A stretch of 64,000 bases of DNA from an uncultured Granulosicoccus sp. (GTDB lineage: Bacteria > Pseudomonadota > Gammaproteobacteria > Granulosicoccales > Granulosicoccaceae): assembly GCA_947492525.1 (NCBI GenBank), contig CANLNQ010000004.1, positions 1-64,000 on the forward strand. Direction: 5' to 3'. The notes below the pieces were generated by a model that saw nothing but the letters and a program-made list of their open reading frames with translations, was not told the origin of the DNA and searched no databases. The translations under genes were made by a program, and so were the position numbers. Below, piece after piece: positions 47,528 to 55,772 of the stretch (its first letter is position 1; each line of letters starts with the position of its first letter).

Positions 47528-48280
47528 GTGCGATTGATCGTTTTCACCGATTTGGATGGCACATTACTGGACCATGACACCTACGACTTCTCGCCGGCCT
47601 TGCCGGCGATCGAAGCGCTGCGCGCGCAAGGTATTCCGCTGATTCTGGCGTCCAGCAAGACGGGTGCCGAGATCGCTGATATCCGCTGCAGGATAGGGGT
47701 GCAGGACTGGCCTGCGATTGTCGAGAACGGTGCGGGCGAGTTGGCTCCCGGCAGTGAACCCTCTCTGGATTTCACGCACTACCTGCAGCTGCGTGCCATA
47801 GTGGATCAGATGCCGGAAGCGCTGCGGGCCCGGTTTCGCGGTTTCGGTGACATGAGTGTTGACGAAATCGTTGATGTCACCGGTCTGCCACCCGAATCAG
47901 CCGAACTGGCCAGGCAACGAGCCTACACGGAGCCGGGCCTGTTCAGCGGTAGCGAGGACGAGAAAAAGCGTTTCTGTGCCTTGCTCGAAGAACAGGGTGT
48001 ACGTAGCCGCGATGGTGGACGTTTCCTGACGCTGTCTTTTGGGCGTACCAAAGCCGACGGATTACAGCGCATCGCCAGACGCTTCGGTGCGCAGCATACC
48101 ATTGCACTGGGTGATGCACCCAACGATCGGGACATGTTGCTGGCGGCATCGCAAGCGGTTGTCATCCGCAATGAGCATGCACCGGAAATGGGCGTGATAC
48201 CCGGAGCCTTGTATACACAGAATTCAGGTCCGGCTGCCTGGAACGAAGTGGTTCTTGCACTGCTAGACTCATCAGCTTGA
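47528..48280 (+). CDS. HAD phosphatase, glucosyl/mannosyl-3-phosphoglycerate phosphatase-like
   Basis: 250 residues of the HAD-IIB group. Motif I DLDGTLLD (about 8-15), motif II LASSKT (about 41-46), Lys in FGRTKADGL and motif IV LGDAPNDRDML. The MPGP family dephosphorylates mannosyl- or glucosyl-3-phosphoglycerate to the free glycerate glycoside. GTG start at 47528 with GAGG 10 bases upstream. 18 bp before the synthase gene, so the pair should be one operon. Sugar identity follows from the synthase next door. Confidence 0.87.
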   Translation: MRLIVFTDLDGTLLDHDTYDFSPALPAIEALRAQGIPLILASSKTGAEIADIRCRIGVQDWPAIVENGAGELAPGSEPSLDFTHYLQLRAIVDQMPEALRARFRGFGDMSVDEIVDVTGLPPESAELARQRAYTEPGLFSGSEDEKKRFCALLEEQGVRSRDGGRFLTLSFGRTKADGLQRIARRFGAQHTIALGDAPNDRDMLLAASQAVVIRNEHAPEMGVIPGALYTQNSGPAAWNEVVLALLDSSA

Positions 48281-48298
48281 AACAACAAGACAGCTAAA

Positions 48299-49543
48299 AT
48301 GGCCGACTTTCATCAGAACGGGAACATCGCCCAGTTCCATAATCTTCGCAGCCAGTCCATCGAGGAGATGGTCTATGAGCTGGACAAGTTCACTCAGACT
48401 CGCCGTATCTCGTTGCTGTTGCCGTCGCTGTTCTCGGAACTGGAAGGCCCGGCCTTGCAACACATACTCGACGAGTTATCGCAGGTCAGTTACCTGAATC
48501 GCGTAGTCATAGGGCTCGACAGGGCGACCGAAAGGCAATACCGGATGGCGCAGTCCGTCTTCAACAGATTGCCGCAGCAGCACCAGGTCATCTGGAACGA
48601 ATCCCCGCGGATGAAAGCCTTCTGGTCGAAACTGGAAGCGCTGGGAATTGGACCTGTCGAGGATGGCAAGGGCAAGAACGTCTGGACTTGTCTGGGCTAC
48701 CTGCTGTCCTGTGCAGATACGGACATCATGGCGATCCATGATTGTGATATCACCACCTATGATCGAGAGATGCTGGCGCGGCTGGTCTATCCTGTTGCCA
48801 ATCCCGCGTTTCCGTATCAATTGTCGAAAGGCTTCTATCCGCGGGTGGATGGCAGCAAATTGAACGGGCGGGTAACGCGTCTGCTCGTCAGTCCATTGCT
48901 GATTGCCTTGAAGAAGGTCATCGGCGATCATGATTACGTTGATTACCTGCGCAGCTTTCGCTATCCGCTTTCCGGCGAGTTTGCTCTGCGAGCACCCTTC
49001 CTGCCGGACATCCGCATACCCTCCGATTGGGGGCTGGAAATCGGTGTGCTGTCCGAAGCCCGGCGCAGCATGGCATCGCGAGCGATCTGTCAGGTCGAGA
49101 TTGCAGACCGCTACGATCACAAGCATCAACCTGTCAGCCCCGAAGATGCGGAAGCAGGGCTGAACCGCATGTCGGTGGATATCTGCAAGGCCATCTTTCG
49201 CAAGCTGGCTACCGATGGCGTGGTCTTCACACCGAACGTGTTCCGTTCATTGAAGGCAACCTACTACCGCCGTGCGCTGGACATGGTGGAGATCTATGAG
49301 CACGATGCCATCATGAACGGCCTGTCTCTGGACCGACACTCGGAAGAAAAGTCCATTGAACTGTTTGCCGAGAACATCATGCGCGCCGGCCGGATCTTTC
49401 TCGATACCCCGCACGAGACACCTTTCATTCCCAACTGGAACCGGGTCAACGCTGCCGATCCGGATCTCTTGCCGGAGCTCAAGGCCATCGTTGCCGCTGA
49501 CACCAGCGACTACAGTCCTATTCCGTTTGAGTCCGGTTCGTGA
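48299..49543 (+). CDS. Glucosyl-3-phosphoglycerate synthase (GpgS-like, GT81)
   Basis: 414 residues. The nucleotide-sugar metal motif is in IMAIHDCDITTYD; further features are RISLLLPSLFSE, GKGKNVWTCLGYLL, the ridge PLSGEFALRAPF and SDWGLEIGVL. These match the GpgS family, which transfers glucose from an NDP-sugar to 3-phosphoglycerate. Product would be dephosphorylated by the upstream phosphatase to glucosylglycerate, a compatible solute used under salt or nitrogen stress. Its 3' end overlaps the convergent phosphorylase by 26 bp. Confidence 0.88.
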   Translation: MADFHQNGNIAQFHNLRSQSIEEMVYELDKFTQTRRISLLLPSLFSELEGPALQHILDELSQVSYLNRVVIGLDRATERQYRMAQSVFNRLPQQHQVIWNESPRMKAFWSKLEALGIGPVEDGKGKNVWTCLGYLLSCADTDIMAIHDCDITTYDREMLARLVYPVANPAFPYQLSKGFYPRVDGSKLNGRVTRLLVSPLLIALKKVIGDHDYVDYLRSFRYPLSGEFALRAPFLPDIRIPSDWGLEIGVLSEARRSMASRAICQVEIADRYDHKHQPVSPEDAEAGLNRMSVDICKAIFRKLATDGVVFTPNVFRSLKATYYRRALDMVEIYEHDAIMNGLSLDRHSEEKSIELFAENIMRAGRIFLDTPHETPFIPNWNRVNAADPDLLPELKAIVAADTSDYSPIPFESGS

Positions 49544-51254
49544 TCCAGCGGCATTGATAGGGAGCGAGTGGAATCATCTCCTGCTCTTCGGTAATCGTCT
49601 CGCCGGAGAGCACATCCACCCAGTCTTCATCGGCAATGAGGTTCAATGCGTTGCCGCTGGCTTCCAGTGATTCGTTGCTGACATTGTGCAGGGCGAAGAT
49701 CGACTGTGATCGATCAAGGGACTGGCGCCAGATGCCGAAGATGCGATCATCCAGTCTGAGCGTGAACTGCGTTGCATTGGGGTGAAAGGCCGGTTGCAAA
49801 GAACGCAGCAGCAGGCGCTGAGACAATGCGTCGAGAACCCGGCTATGCACGGAATCCTTGTCGCCGAGCTTGTCCAACAGGGTCGGGTAATCCCAGCGAT
49901 GTCGGTTGATGGCGCGGTTCATCTGTCGCCTGGCCACACCGTCATGATCGTTGGCTGTGGCCAGCAGCGAATGGATATAGAACGCTGGCACACCTTCTAG
50001 TGACATGACGATGGTCTGCGACGTGAGAAAGCGTTCAATGTGATGTTCATCCGGCCCGGAGAAGGTCTGGCTGAGTGCATCGAAATAGGTACAGTTCAAT
50101 TCGTAGATCGCTTCCGAGCCATCCTCGAGCCTGCGCATGGAAGCCTTGCCACCGGCATTCTTGACGGTCTGTACGAGTCGATCGATTTCGTCAGGCGGCA
50201 GCAGACCTTCAGCCGGGCGCATACCGATACCATCATGACTGGCGCTGAAGTTCAGATAGGAGCAACCCATCGGCGCCGGTGGCATGGACGCCTGCCACCG
50301 GTTCAGGAAGGTTGCCGTACCGGCCTGAAGTCCATGCAGAATCAGTGGCGGCAGCGGAAAGTTGTAGATCATGTGGGCTTCATCACCATGCCCGAAGTAG
50401 GACAGGTTCTCGGCCTTGGGCACATTGGTCTCGGTCAGCAGGATGATGTCCTCGTCTGCATGGTCGACCAGTGCGCGCAGCAGTTTGATGATCGCGTGAG
50501 TCTGCGGCAGATGAATCGACGTGGTGCCAGGTTCCTTCCAGATGAAGGCGACGGCATCCAGACGCAGGATACGCACGCCCATATCGATATGCAGACGCAC
50601 GACGCGAAGTATTTCCAGCAGTACTTCCGGGTTCTTGAAGTTCAGATCAACCTGATCGTGACTGAAGGTGCACCAGACATGACGATTGCCGTTGGCGGTC
50701 TGTACTTCACGCAGCAGTGGCGTCGATCTGGGTCTGACGGTAGCGCTCAGATCGGTGTCTGGCGACGCTTCAAAGAAGAATTCGTCATAGGGCTTTTCCC
50801 CTCGCAGGTAGGCATTGAACCAGACTCCCTGACTGGAGACATGATTCAGCACCAGGTCGGACATCAGCGTGAAGTGCCTGGCTATGTTACGGATGTCATC
50901 CCAGGAGCCCAGCTGCGGGTTGACGGCGGTATAGTCGCTGACCGAAAAACCGTCATCGGAGGTGTAGGGGAAGAACGGCAGAATGTGCACACTGTTGATC
51001 AGGCCGTGCAGCTGTTCGAGCAGAAAATCACCAAGCAGGTCCAGCGGCTTGTGTTCACCGTCGATGAAACTGTCACCGTAGGTGATCAGTACCGAATCGC
51101 CTTGCGACCACTGCGAGTTTCCCGAGTCTCGCGTGATCTCTCGCGGCTCTTGTCCGGCGGGCCAGAATGCCGTCATGACCTGTCGGGTCAGTTCCTCATG
51201 GTCCCTCTCGGGGTAGATCTGTTGCAACAGGCGGGAAAGCTTTTCCTCAAGCAC
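49518..51254 (-). CDS. GH13 subfamily 18 sugar phosphorylase, probably glucosylglycerate phosphorylase
   Basis: 578 residues of the sucrose-phosphorylase-like GH13_18 family. Catalytic Asp233 (ILRLDAVAF), Glu275 (LLTETNVP) and Asp341 (SASHDGIGMRP) are all present, as are ITYGDSF and HILPFFPYTSDDGFSV at the N terminus. Known members act on sucrose, sucrose-6'-phosphate or glucosylglycerate. Lying tail-to-tail with GpgS and its phosphatase, the most likely reaction is glucosylglycerate + phosphate to glucose-1-phosphate + glycerate. GTG start at 51254 with a strong GGAGG 6 bases upstream. Confidence 0.85.
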   Translation of the reverse strand: MLEEKLSRLLQQIYPERDHEELTRQVMTAFWPAGQEPREITRDSGNSQWSQGDSVLITYGDSFIDGEHKPLDLLGDFLLEQLHGLINSVHILPFFPYTSDDGFSVSDYTAVNPQLGSWDDIRNIARHFTLMSDLVLNHVSSQGVWFNAYLRGEKPYDEFFFEASPDTDLSATVRPRSTPLLREVQTANGNRHVWCTFSHDQVDLNFKNPEVLLEILRVVRLHIDMGVRILRLDAVAFIWKEPGTTSIHLPQTHAIIKLLRALVDHADEDIILLTETNVPKAENLSYFGHGDEAHMIYNFPLPPLILHGLQAGTATFLNRWQASMPPAPMGCSYLNFSASHDGIGMRPAEGLLPPDEIDRLVQTVKNAGGKASMRRLEDGSEAIYELNCTYFDALSQTFSGPDEHHIERFLTSQTIVMSLEGVPAFYIHSLLATANDHDGVARRQMNRAINRHRWDYPTLLDKLGDKDSVHSRVLDALSQRLLLRSLQPAFHPNATQFTLRLDDRIFGIWRQSLDRSQSIFALHNVSNESLEASGNALNLIADEDWVDVLSGETITEEQEMIPLAPYQCRWITNRTQTE

Positions 51255-51352
51255 ACGGTACCTCCAGAAACGAGCTGATGAGCGCGGTCATGAAAACAAC
51301 TGCAGTTGGACTCCCGCATGAAACTTAGCACATAAGCGACGATTCCAGTTTT

Positions 51353-53461
51353 TCAAAGTCCCAGACGCAGACGCTGCTCACCCCTGGCTGGCACAGCGCA
51401 GCAGATCAGCACTTCGTCGTCCGCTGTCGTGGCCGCGGGAGAGCCCCGGTACGTGACCTTGCCGCTGATGAGGCGGGTGGTACAGCTGCCACAGCTGCCA
51501 CGCCGACAGCCGTGATCGGGTGTCAGCCCGTTTGCCTCCGCCAGTTCCAGCAGGGTGGGACCTCCGCTCTGCCAGCGCTGTTCGATACCCGAGTCGACCA
51601 GTTGCACAAGTGTTTCCTCGGATTCGTCGGCTGCGATCATCGCGCTGTTATTTTTGATGTCCCCGTCGTCCGGCGCGTCTGCGGTGGCTGGAGATCGCCG
51701 AAGACTCGATGGACCGAAGCTCTCGGCCTGAATGCGATGGTCCGGGACACCCAGACTCCGTAGTTGTTCATAGAGTGCCTGCATGAAGCCGGATGGCCCG
51801 CACAGCAGGAAGTCATAATCATCCAGGGGTAGCAGGCTGCGCAGCATCTGCGAATCGATTCGACCCTGGCGATCAGGGTCATCGGTCGGTGTCTGGTCCG
51901 CCACAGGCTGGCTGAGGATGCGGTAGTAACGCAGCTGAGCATTGCTGTCTCGCTGCAATTCAAGAAACTCCTCGGCGAAAGCACGCTCCTCGCTGGTTCG
52001 GCAGGAATGCAGAATCGTCAGCCGACGTGCCTGTCCGCTGAGACGCGCGCGCTGTACCACCTCTCTGGCCATGGCGATCATCGGCGTAATACCTACGCCG
52101 GCCGCGAGCAGCACGGCGGGTCGTGTTTCCTCCGGGTCAAGCCAGAAGTCTCCGGCAGGCGCCTTGATCTCGATTCGACTACCGACATGCAGATGCTCGT
52201 GCAGATAGCTGGAGACCTTGCCTGACAATTCTCGTTTGACCGAGAAACGGTAGTGGTCATCACCGGGGGCGGATGACAGTGTGTAGCTGCGAACCAGGGG
52301 GCTGCTTTTGTCGTCCTGACTGACCCTTGCATGCAGATGCTGGCCAGCCCTGCCCGGAATCAGCCCATCACCATCATCAGGCTGCACATGAAAGGAACGG
52401 ATGGTCGTGCTTTCGTCGACAATCCTGGTGACCTTGAATGCACGCCACTGATCCCGCAGAGCATCTTCGGCCAATGCCTTGTCCACCTGTTCCCAGCTAC
52501 CGGTCATCAGACTGTTGGGTGAGTAGTCCATGAAGCTTGAACGAAAGGGAAGCGCATGGCGGGTACGCAGACCCTGACGACAGTGAAACCGCCAGCCTCG
52601 TTCAGCGCCCTTGAATCCGCGGATGGCTGGATCATTCTCGTCCAGCAGTTCGACCGACCCACTCAGCTGCAAGGTATCGCCACTGTCGAAATCGACGAAT
52701 AACAGGCCGGCTCTGGGATTCACCAGAAAATTGCCCAGCGTATTAAAGAAGCGGTTGCCGGCGTAGTCGGGAATGGTCAGCGTGTCGCCTTCGACCTTGA
52801 TGAATCCGGGCTGACCGCCACGGTGCGAAACATCCACGCCTTCTCTGTCCGGACGGTTTTCCAGGTCCACATGGCTGGCGACAAAGAAGGTATCAGACCG
52901 GGCCACGAGTGCAGAGGCGTCCGTGTCCAGCGATGACAGGGTCTCGACATGATGGTCAGGGGCTGGCGTACCGGGATCGCGGATGAAGTCGATGGTGCGT
53001 CGTTGGATGTATTGCGGGCAGTTGCCGAATGACTGATCCACCTCCAGCGCAAAGCCACCGCCAGAGATCTCCACGACATGGGTATTGACTCGATTGCGAC
53101 GACGGCTTGCCGGCTCCAGTCCGAGCAAGCCGAGCCGTTTGCCTACCGCCAGAGAGCCTGCCAAGGGGTCCTGCGGCAGTGCGCTGGCGGAAATGTGTAG
53201 CCGAGTCGGATCGGGAGAGCTGATGAAGCCGGGCTTGCCTGACAGCAGAGACGCCCACGGATTGCCCTGTTCATCGACGCTGCCCACGATGATGAAGGGC
53301 AACTGTTCGTAGAACTCCCGATGTTGATCGGGCATGAAGTTCCGAATGGCCCGCCCTGCGGCAGAGGCCAGGGATTCACGGCTGCCGTAGCGAGTCTGCA
53401 ACGCAAGTTCGCCTCGGTGGAAGGGTGAATCATCCGGTACTGTTATTGTTGTTGTCTTCAT
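51353..53461 (-). CDS. Fused PNPOx-like / flavodoxin reductase / 2Fe-2S ferredoxin protein
   Basis: 702 residues in three parts: a pyridoxamine-phosphate-oxidase-like split barrel (about 20-300, with FIIVGSVDEQGNPWASLLSG), an FNR-type FAD/NAD(P) module (about 320-560; RSYTLSSAP, LLAAGVGITPMIAMAREV, DFLLCGPSGFMQAL) and a C-terminal plant-type ferredoxin (about 615-702). The cluster cysteines are in CRRGSCGSC plus one about 30 residues later. ATG 53461 follows GGGAGAG by 5 bases; the frame remains open upstream into the GST gene. It lies 28 bp after gst, so the two are an operon. Likely a soluble NAD(P)H-dependent electron-transfer or reductive detoxification enzyme. Confidence 0.85.
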   Translation of the reverse strand: MKTTTITVPDDSPFHRGELALQTRYGSRESLASAAGRAIRNFMPDQHREFYEQLPFIIVGSVDEQGNPWASLLSGKPGFISSPDPTRLHISASALPQDPLAGSLAVGKRLGLLGLEPASRRRNRVNTHVVEISGGGFALEVDQSFGNCPQYIQRRTIDFIRDPGTPAPDHHVETLSSLDTDASALVARSDTFFVASHVDLENRPDREGVDVSHRGGQPGFIKVEGDTLTIPDYAGNRFFNTLGNFLVNPRAGLLFVDFDSGDTLQLSGSVELLDENDPAIRGFKGAERGWRFHCRQGLRTRHALPFRSSFMDYSPNSLMTGSWEQVDKALAEDALRDQWRAFKVTRIVDESTTIRSFHVQPDDGDGLIPGRAGQHLHARVSQDDKSSPLVRSYTLSSAPGDDHYRFSVKRELSGKVSSYLHEHLHVGSRIEIKAPAGDFWLDPEETRPAVLLAAGVGITPMIAMAREVVQRARLSGQARRLTILHSCRTSEERAFAEEFLELQRDSNAQLRYYRILSQPVADQTPTDDPDRQGRIDSQMLRSLLPLDDYDFLLCGPSGFMQALYEQLRSLGVPDHRIQAESFGPSSLRRSPATADAPDDGDIKNNSAMIAADESEETLVQLVDSGIEQRWQSGGPTLLELAEANGLTPDHGCRRGSCGSCTTRLISGKVTYRGSPAATTADDEVLICCAVPARGEQRLRLGL

Positions 53462-53489
53462 GTGAGCTCTCCCGTTCAAACGCCTTCTA

Positions 53490-54104
53490 TCAGGCCAGCA
53501 GGCCCGCCTTGGTCGTGGGCATAGCCTTGAAGCCGTCCAGGGATTCGATGTTGGCCAGCCAGCGAAGAACCTCGGGGTATGCCTCCAGAGAGACATTGCC
53601 TTCCGGGGCGTGTGCGGTATAGCTGTACAAGGCGACATCGGCGATGCTTGGGGAGTCGCCGACCAGATAGCGGCGACCATTCAAATGTGAGTTGATACGT
53701 TCCAGGTAGCGGTGGGCGAGGGCATGCGTGGCCTCGACATCGAAGTTGGCACCGAATACCGTGTTGAGTCTGGCCGCGCAGGCGCCATAGGCCAACTCAC
53801 CGGCGGCCAGGGTCAGGAATTTCTGTACTTCGGCTTCCTGTTGCGCTTCGCTCGGTAACCAGTCAGGCGCATATTGGCGGGCCAGATAGACCAGAATTGC
53901 ATTGGAGTCTGAGACGGTGACGTCCCCGTCCTCGATGACCGGTACCTGACCTGCCGGGTTCATCGCCAGAAAAGCGGCCTGCTTGTGCTCACCGTTTGGC
54001 AGGTCTACCAATCTGATCTCATGTTCGATACCGGCCAGGTTGGCAAACAGCTCGACGCGATGAGAGTGGCCTGAGAGAGGGAAATGATGAATGCGAATGC
54101 TCAT
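53490..54104 (-). CDS. Glutathione S-transferase
   Basis: 204 residues: thioredoxin-like N-terminal half (HFPLSGHSHRVELFANLAGIEHE, with a candidate Ser at the GSH site, and EDGDVTVSDSNAILVYLA for the gamma-glutamyl contact) and an all-helical C-terminal half. It conjugates or reduces substrates with glutathione in the cytoplasm. Directly upstream of the flavo-iron-sulfur gene and divergent from a LysR gene, a common layout for LysR-controlled detoxification operons. Confidence 0.9.
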   Translation of the reverse strand: MSIRIHHFPLSGHSHRVELFANLAGIEHEIRLVDLPNGEHKQAAFLAMNPAGQVPVIEDGDVTVSDSNAILVYLARQYAPDWLPSEAQQEAEVQKFLTLAAGELAYGACAARLNTVFGANFDVEATHALAHRYLERINSHLNGRRYLVGDSPSIADVALYSYTAHAPEGNVSLEAYPEVLRWLANIESLDGFKAMPTTKAGLLA

Positions 54105-54199
54105 GATGAAAGGCTATGTCCACGTAGTGGTGGGTTGATTGACGAAACACGATAGTAGTGAGGTAGTGATACATGGACAATGACCGAATTTATGGAATG

Positions 54200-54213
54200 A
54201 TAATGTACATTAT
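54200..54213. promoter_or_regulatory. Perfect 14-bp palindrome in the gst-lysR divergent region
   Basis: ATAATGTACATTAT is a perfect palindrome 28 bp before the lysR start and 96 bp before the gst start. Position and AT content suit a LysR operator, but its even length does not give the strict T-N11-A spacing. Confidence 0.55.
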
Positions 54214-54240
54214 GTAGACAATGAGTCAGGGGGGACCCTC

Positions 54241-55158
54241 ATGGATACGATCGTGGGCATGCGCACCTTCGTGGCGGTGGCGTCAGAAGGGTCTTTCACG
54301 GCAGGTGCCAGGCGAATGGGTATCAGTACCAAGCTGGCCAGCAAGTACGTGCAGCAGCTGGAATCACGACTGGGGGCGCAACTGTTCAGTCGCACCACGC
54401 GTAGCGTTCACGTCACGGATACCGGACGTGCCTATCTCGAACGTTGTCTGCCCTTGCTCGACGAGTTCGACGAGCTGGAAGCACTGGTGCATGCCAGGCA
54501 ATCCGAACTGGTGGGTGCCATCCGGTTGTCTGCGCCTACCGCCTTTGGCAGCAGCGCCTTGCCGGCCGCGCTGGCAACGTTTCAGAAGGCGCATCCCGGC
54601 GTGCGAATCGATCTGCAACTGTCGGACAACTGGGTGCATCTGGTCGAGGAGGGCTTCGACCTGGCAATCCGTTTCGGCAAACTGGAGGATTCCACACTCA
54701 TCGCGCGCCCGCTGCTGGACATGCGGCTGGTAGTGGTGGCGTCACCGGACTATCTGCTGCGCGAGGGCGACCCTCAGCTACCGACCGAGTTGTCGAACCA
54801 CAATTGCCTCGAGCAGGACATTGCGCTTGCTCCGGACATCTGGCACTTCATGATGGACGGCAAGCGTGTCCCGGTGCGTGTCAAGGGTTCGTTCCGTGCA
54901 AATTCCCCGCGTGCCATCGCCCATATGGCCGCTCAGGGGCTGGGGGTCGGCCGTTGTCCCAAGTACGTTGCCGATCCCTTCCTGCATTCAGGTGAGCTGC
55001 GTATCCTGTTCGAAACGCATGAAGCGAGCACCATCAAGCTGCAGGCGGTGTATCCCACGAGTCGACATCTGAGTGCCCGCATCCGAGCCTTGATCGATCA
55101 TCTGGTCGCGCACTTTGCCGATACCGGTCGTCATTCGCGGCTGTCACCTCATGCATGA
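54241..55158 (+). CDS. LysR-family transcriptional regulator
   Basis: 305 residues. N-terminal helix-turn-helix MRTFVAVASEGSFTAGARRMGISTKLASKYVQQLESRLGAQLF (core SFTAGARRMGIS) and a C-terminal substrate-binding domain (about 90-290). The start at 54241 has GGGGGG 6 bases upstream. Divergent from gst and the flavo-iron-sulfur gene, which it likely controls. Confidence 0.92.
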   Translation: MDTIVGMRTFVAVASEGSFTAGARRMGISTKLASKYVQQLESRLGAQLFSRTTRSVHVTDTGRAYLERCLPLLDEFDELEALVHARQSELVGAIRLSAPTAFGSSALPAALATFQKAHPGVRIDLQLSDNWVHLVEEGFDLAIRFGKLEDSTLIARPLLDMRLVVVASPDYLLREGDPQLPTELSNHNCLEQDIALAPDIWHFMMDGKRVPVRVKGSFRANSPRAIAHMAAQGLGVGRCPKYVADPFLHSGELRILFETHEASTIKLQAVYPTSRHLSARIRALIDHLVAHFADTGRHSRLSPHA

Positions 55159-55239
55159 ACTCGCTCCCCGCTCCTCGGTTCATCACGTGACAGCGGGTTC
55201 GTGGCAGGTGGTTCGCGCGCCCGTCATGATCCGAGTGCT

Positions 55240-55695
55240 TCAGACTGACTCGGCTGGCGGAGTCTTCGTCGGGTTGTCATGATCCTCAGTCAGGCACAGC
55301 GAATGGTCGGCCAGTACTTCCAGAATGCGGCAGTCTCCCGCCGTACCGCCTGCGCACTGATCCAGCATGCGTTGCAACTCTTCGCGAACAGTCTGCAGCC
55401 GCGCCAGCCGCTGATCGACTTCGTGCAGTTGCTGCTGCACGATGCCATCCACCGGCTCACAGCTCTCGGATGGCCTGTCGGCAAGACCCAGCAGCTGGCG
55501 AATCGCATCCAGCGTGAAGCCCAGTTCGCGCGCATGCCTGATGAAGCTCAGGCGTTGCACCGAGCTCTGGTCGAATCGTCTTTGTCCACCTTCGCTGCGC
55601 CCCAGCGGCTTGATGAGCCCGATCTGTTCGTAGTAGCGCACCGTTGGCACCTTCGTGTGGGTGAATCTACCCAGCTGACCAATTGAATACACCAC
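55240..55695 (-). CDS. MerR-family heavy-metal regulator (CadR/PbrR/ZntR type)
   Basis: 151 residues from a GTG at 55695 (GGAGG 7 bases upstream). Winged helix with TVRYYEQIGLIKPLGRSEGGQRRFD (core TVRYYEQIGLI) and a dimerisation helix. Metal-site cysteines are Cys79, Cys114 and Cys122 (C-AGGTAGD-C loop) and Cys134; Cys79 is typical of regulators for divalent Zn, Cd or Pb rather than Cu. A longer open frame extends to 56073 but overlaps the ATPase gene on the other strand and has no family match. Controls the ATPase through the promoter at 55713-55743. Confidence 0.92.
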   Translation of the reverse strand: MVYSIGQLGRFTHTKVPTVRYYEQIGLIKPLGRSEGGQRRFDQSSVQRLSFIRHARELGFTLDAIRQLLGLADRPSESCEPVDGIVQQQLHEVDQRLARLQTVREELQRMLDQCAGGTAGDCRILEVLADHSLCLTEDHDNPTKTPPAESV

Positions 55696-55712
55696 TTTTT
55701 TCCCTCCGGGAC

Positions 55713-55743
55713 TTGAAGCTCTAGTTACTGGAGATCCTATGAT
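55713..55743 (+). promoter_or_regulatory. MerR-type promoter/operator with 19-bp spacer
   Basis: -35 TTGAAG (55713-55718) and -10 TATGAT (55738-55743) are 19 bp apart, too long for normal RNA polymerase binding but the hallmark of MerR-activated promoters. In the spacer lies the dyad CTCTAG-TTA-CTGGAG (55719-55733). It reads toward the ATPase gene, 30 bp before its start. Confidence 0.88.
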
Positions 55744-55772
55744 GCAGGTGTACCAAATGAAAGAGGTCCTGC

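Noticed and set aside
50040-51278. 412-codon plus-strand open frame
   Set aside because: Antisense to the phosphorylase, whose three catalytic acids are present.
53462-53680. 73-residue N-terminal extension of the flavo-iron-sulfur protein
   Set aside because: It overlaps the gst coding region in another frame; the ATG at 53461 has a good ribosome-binding site.
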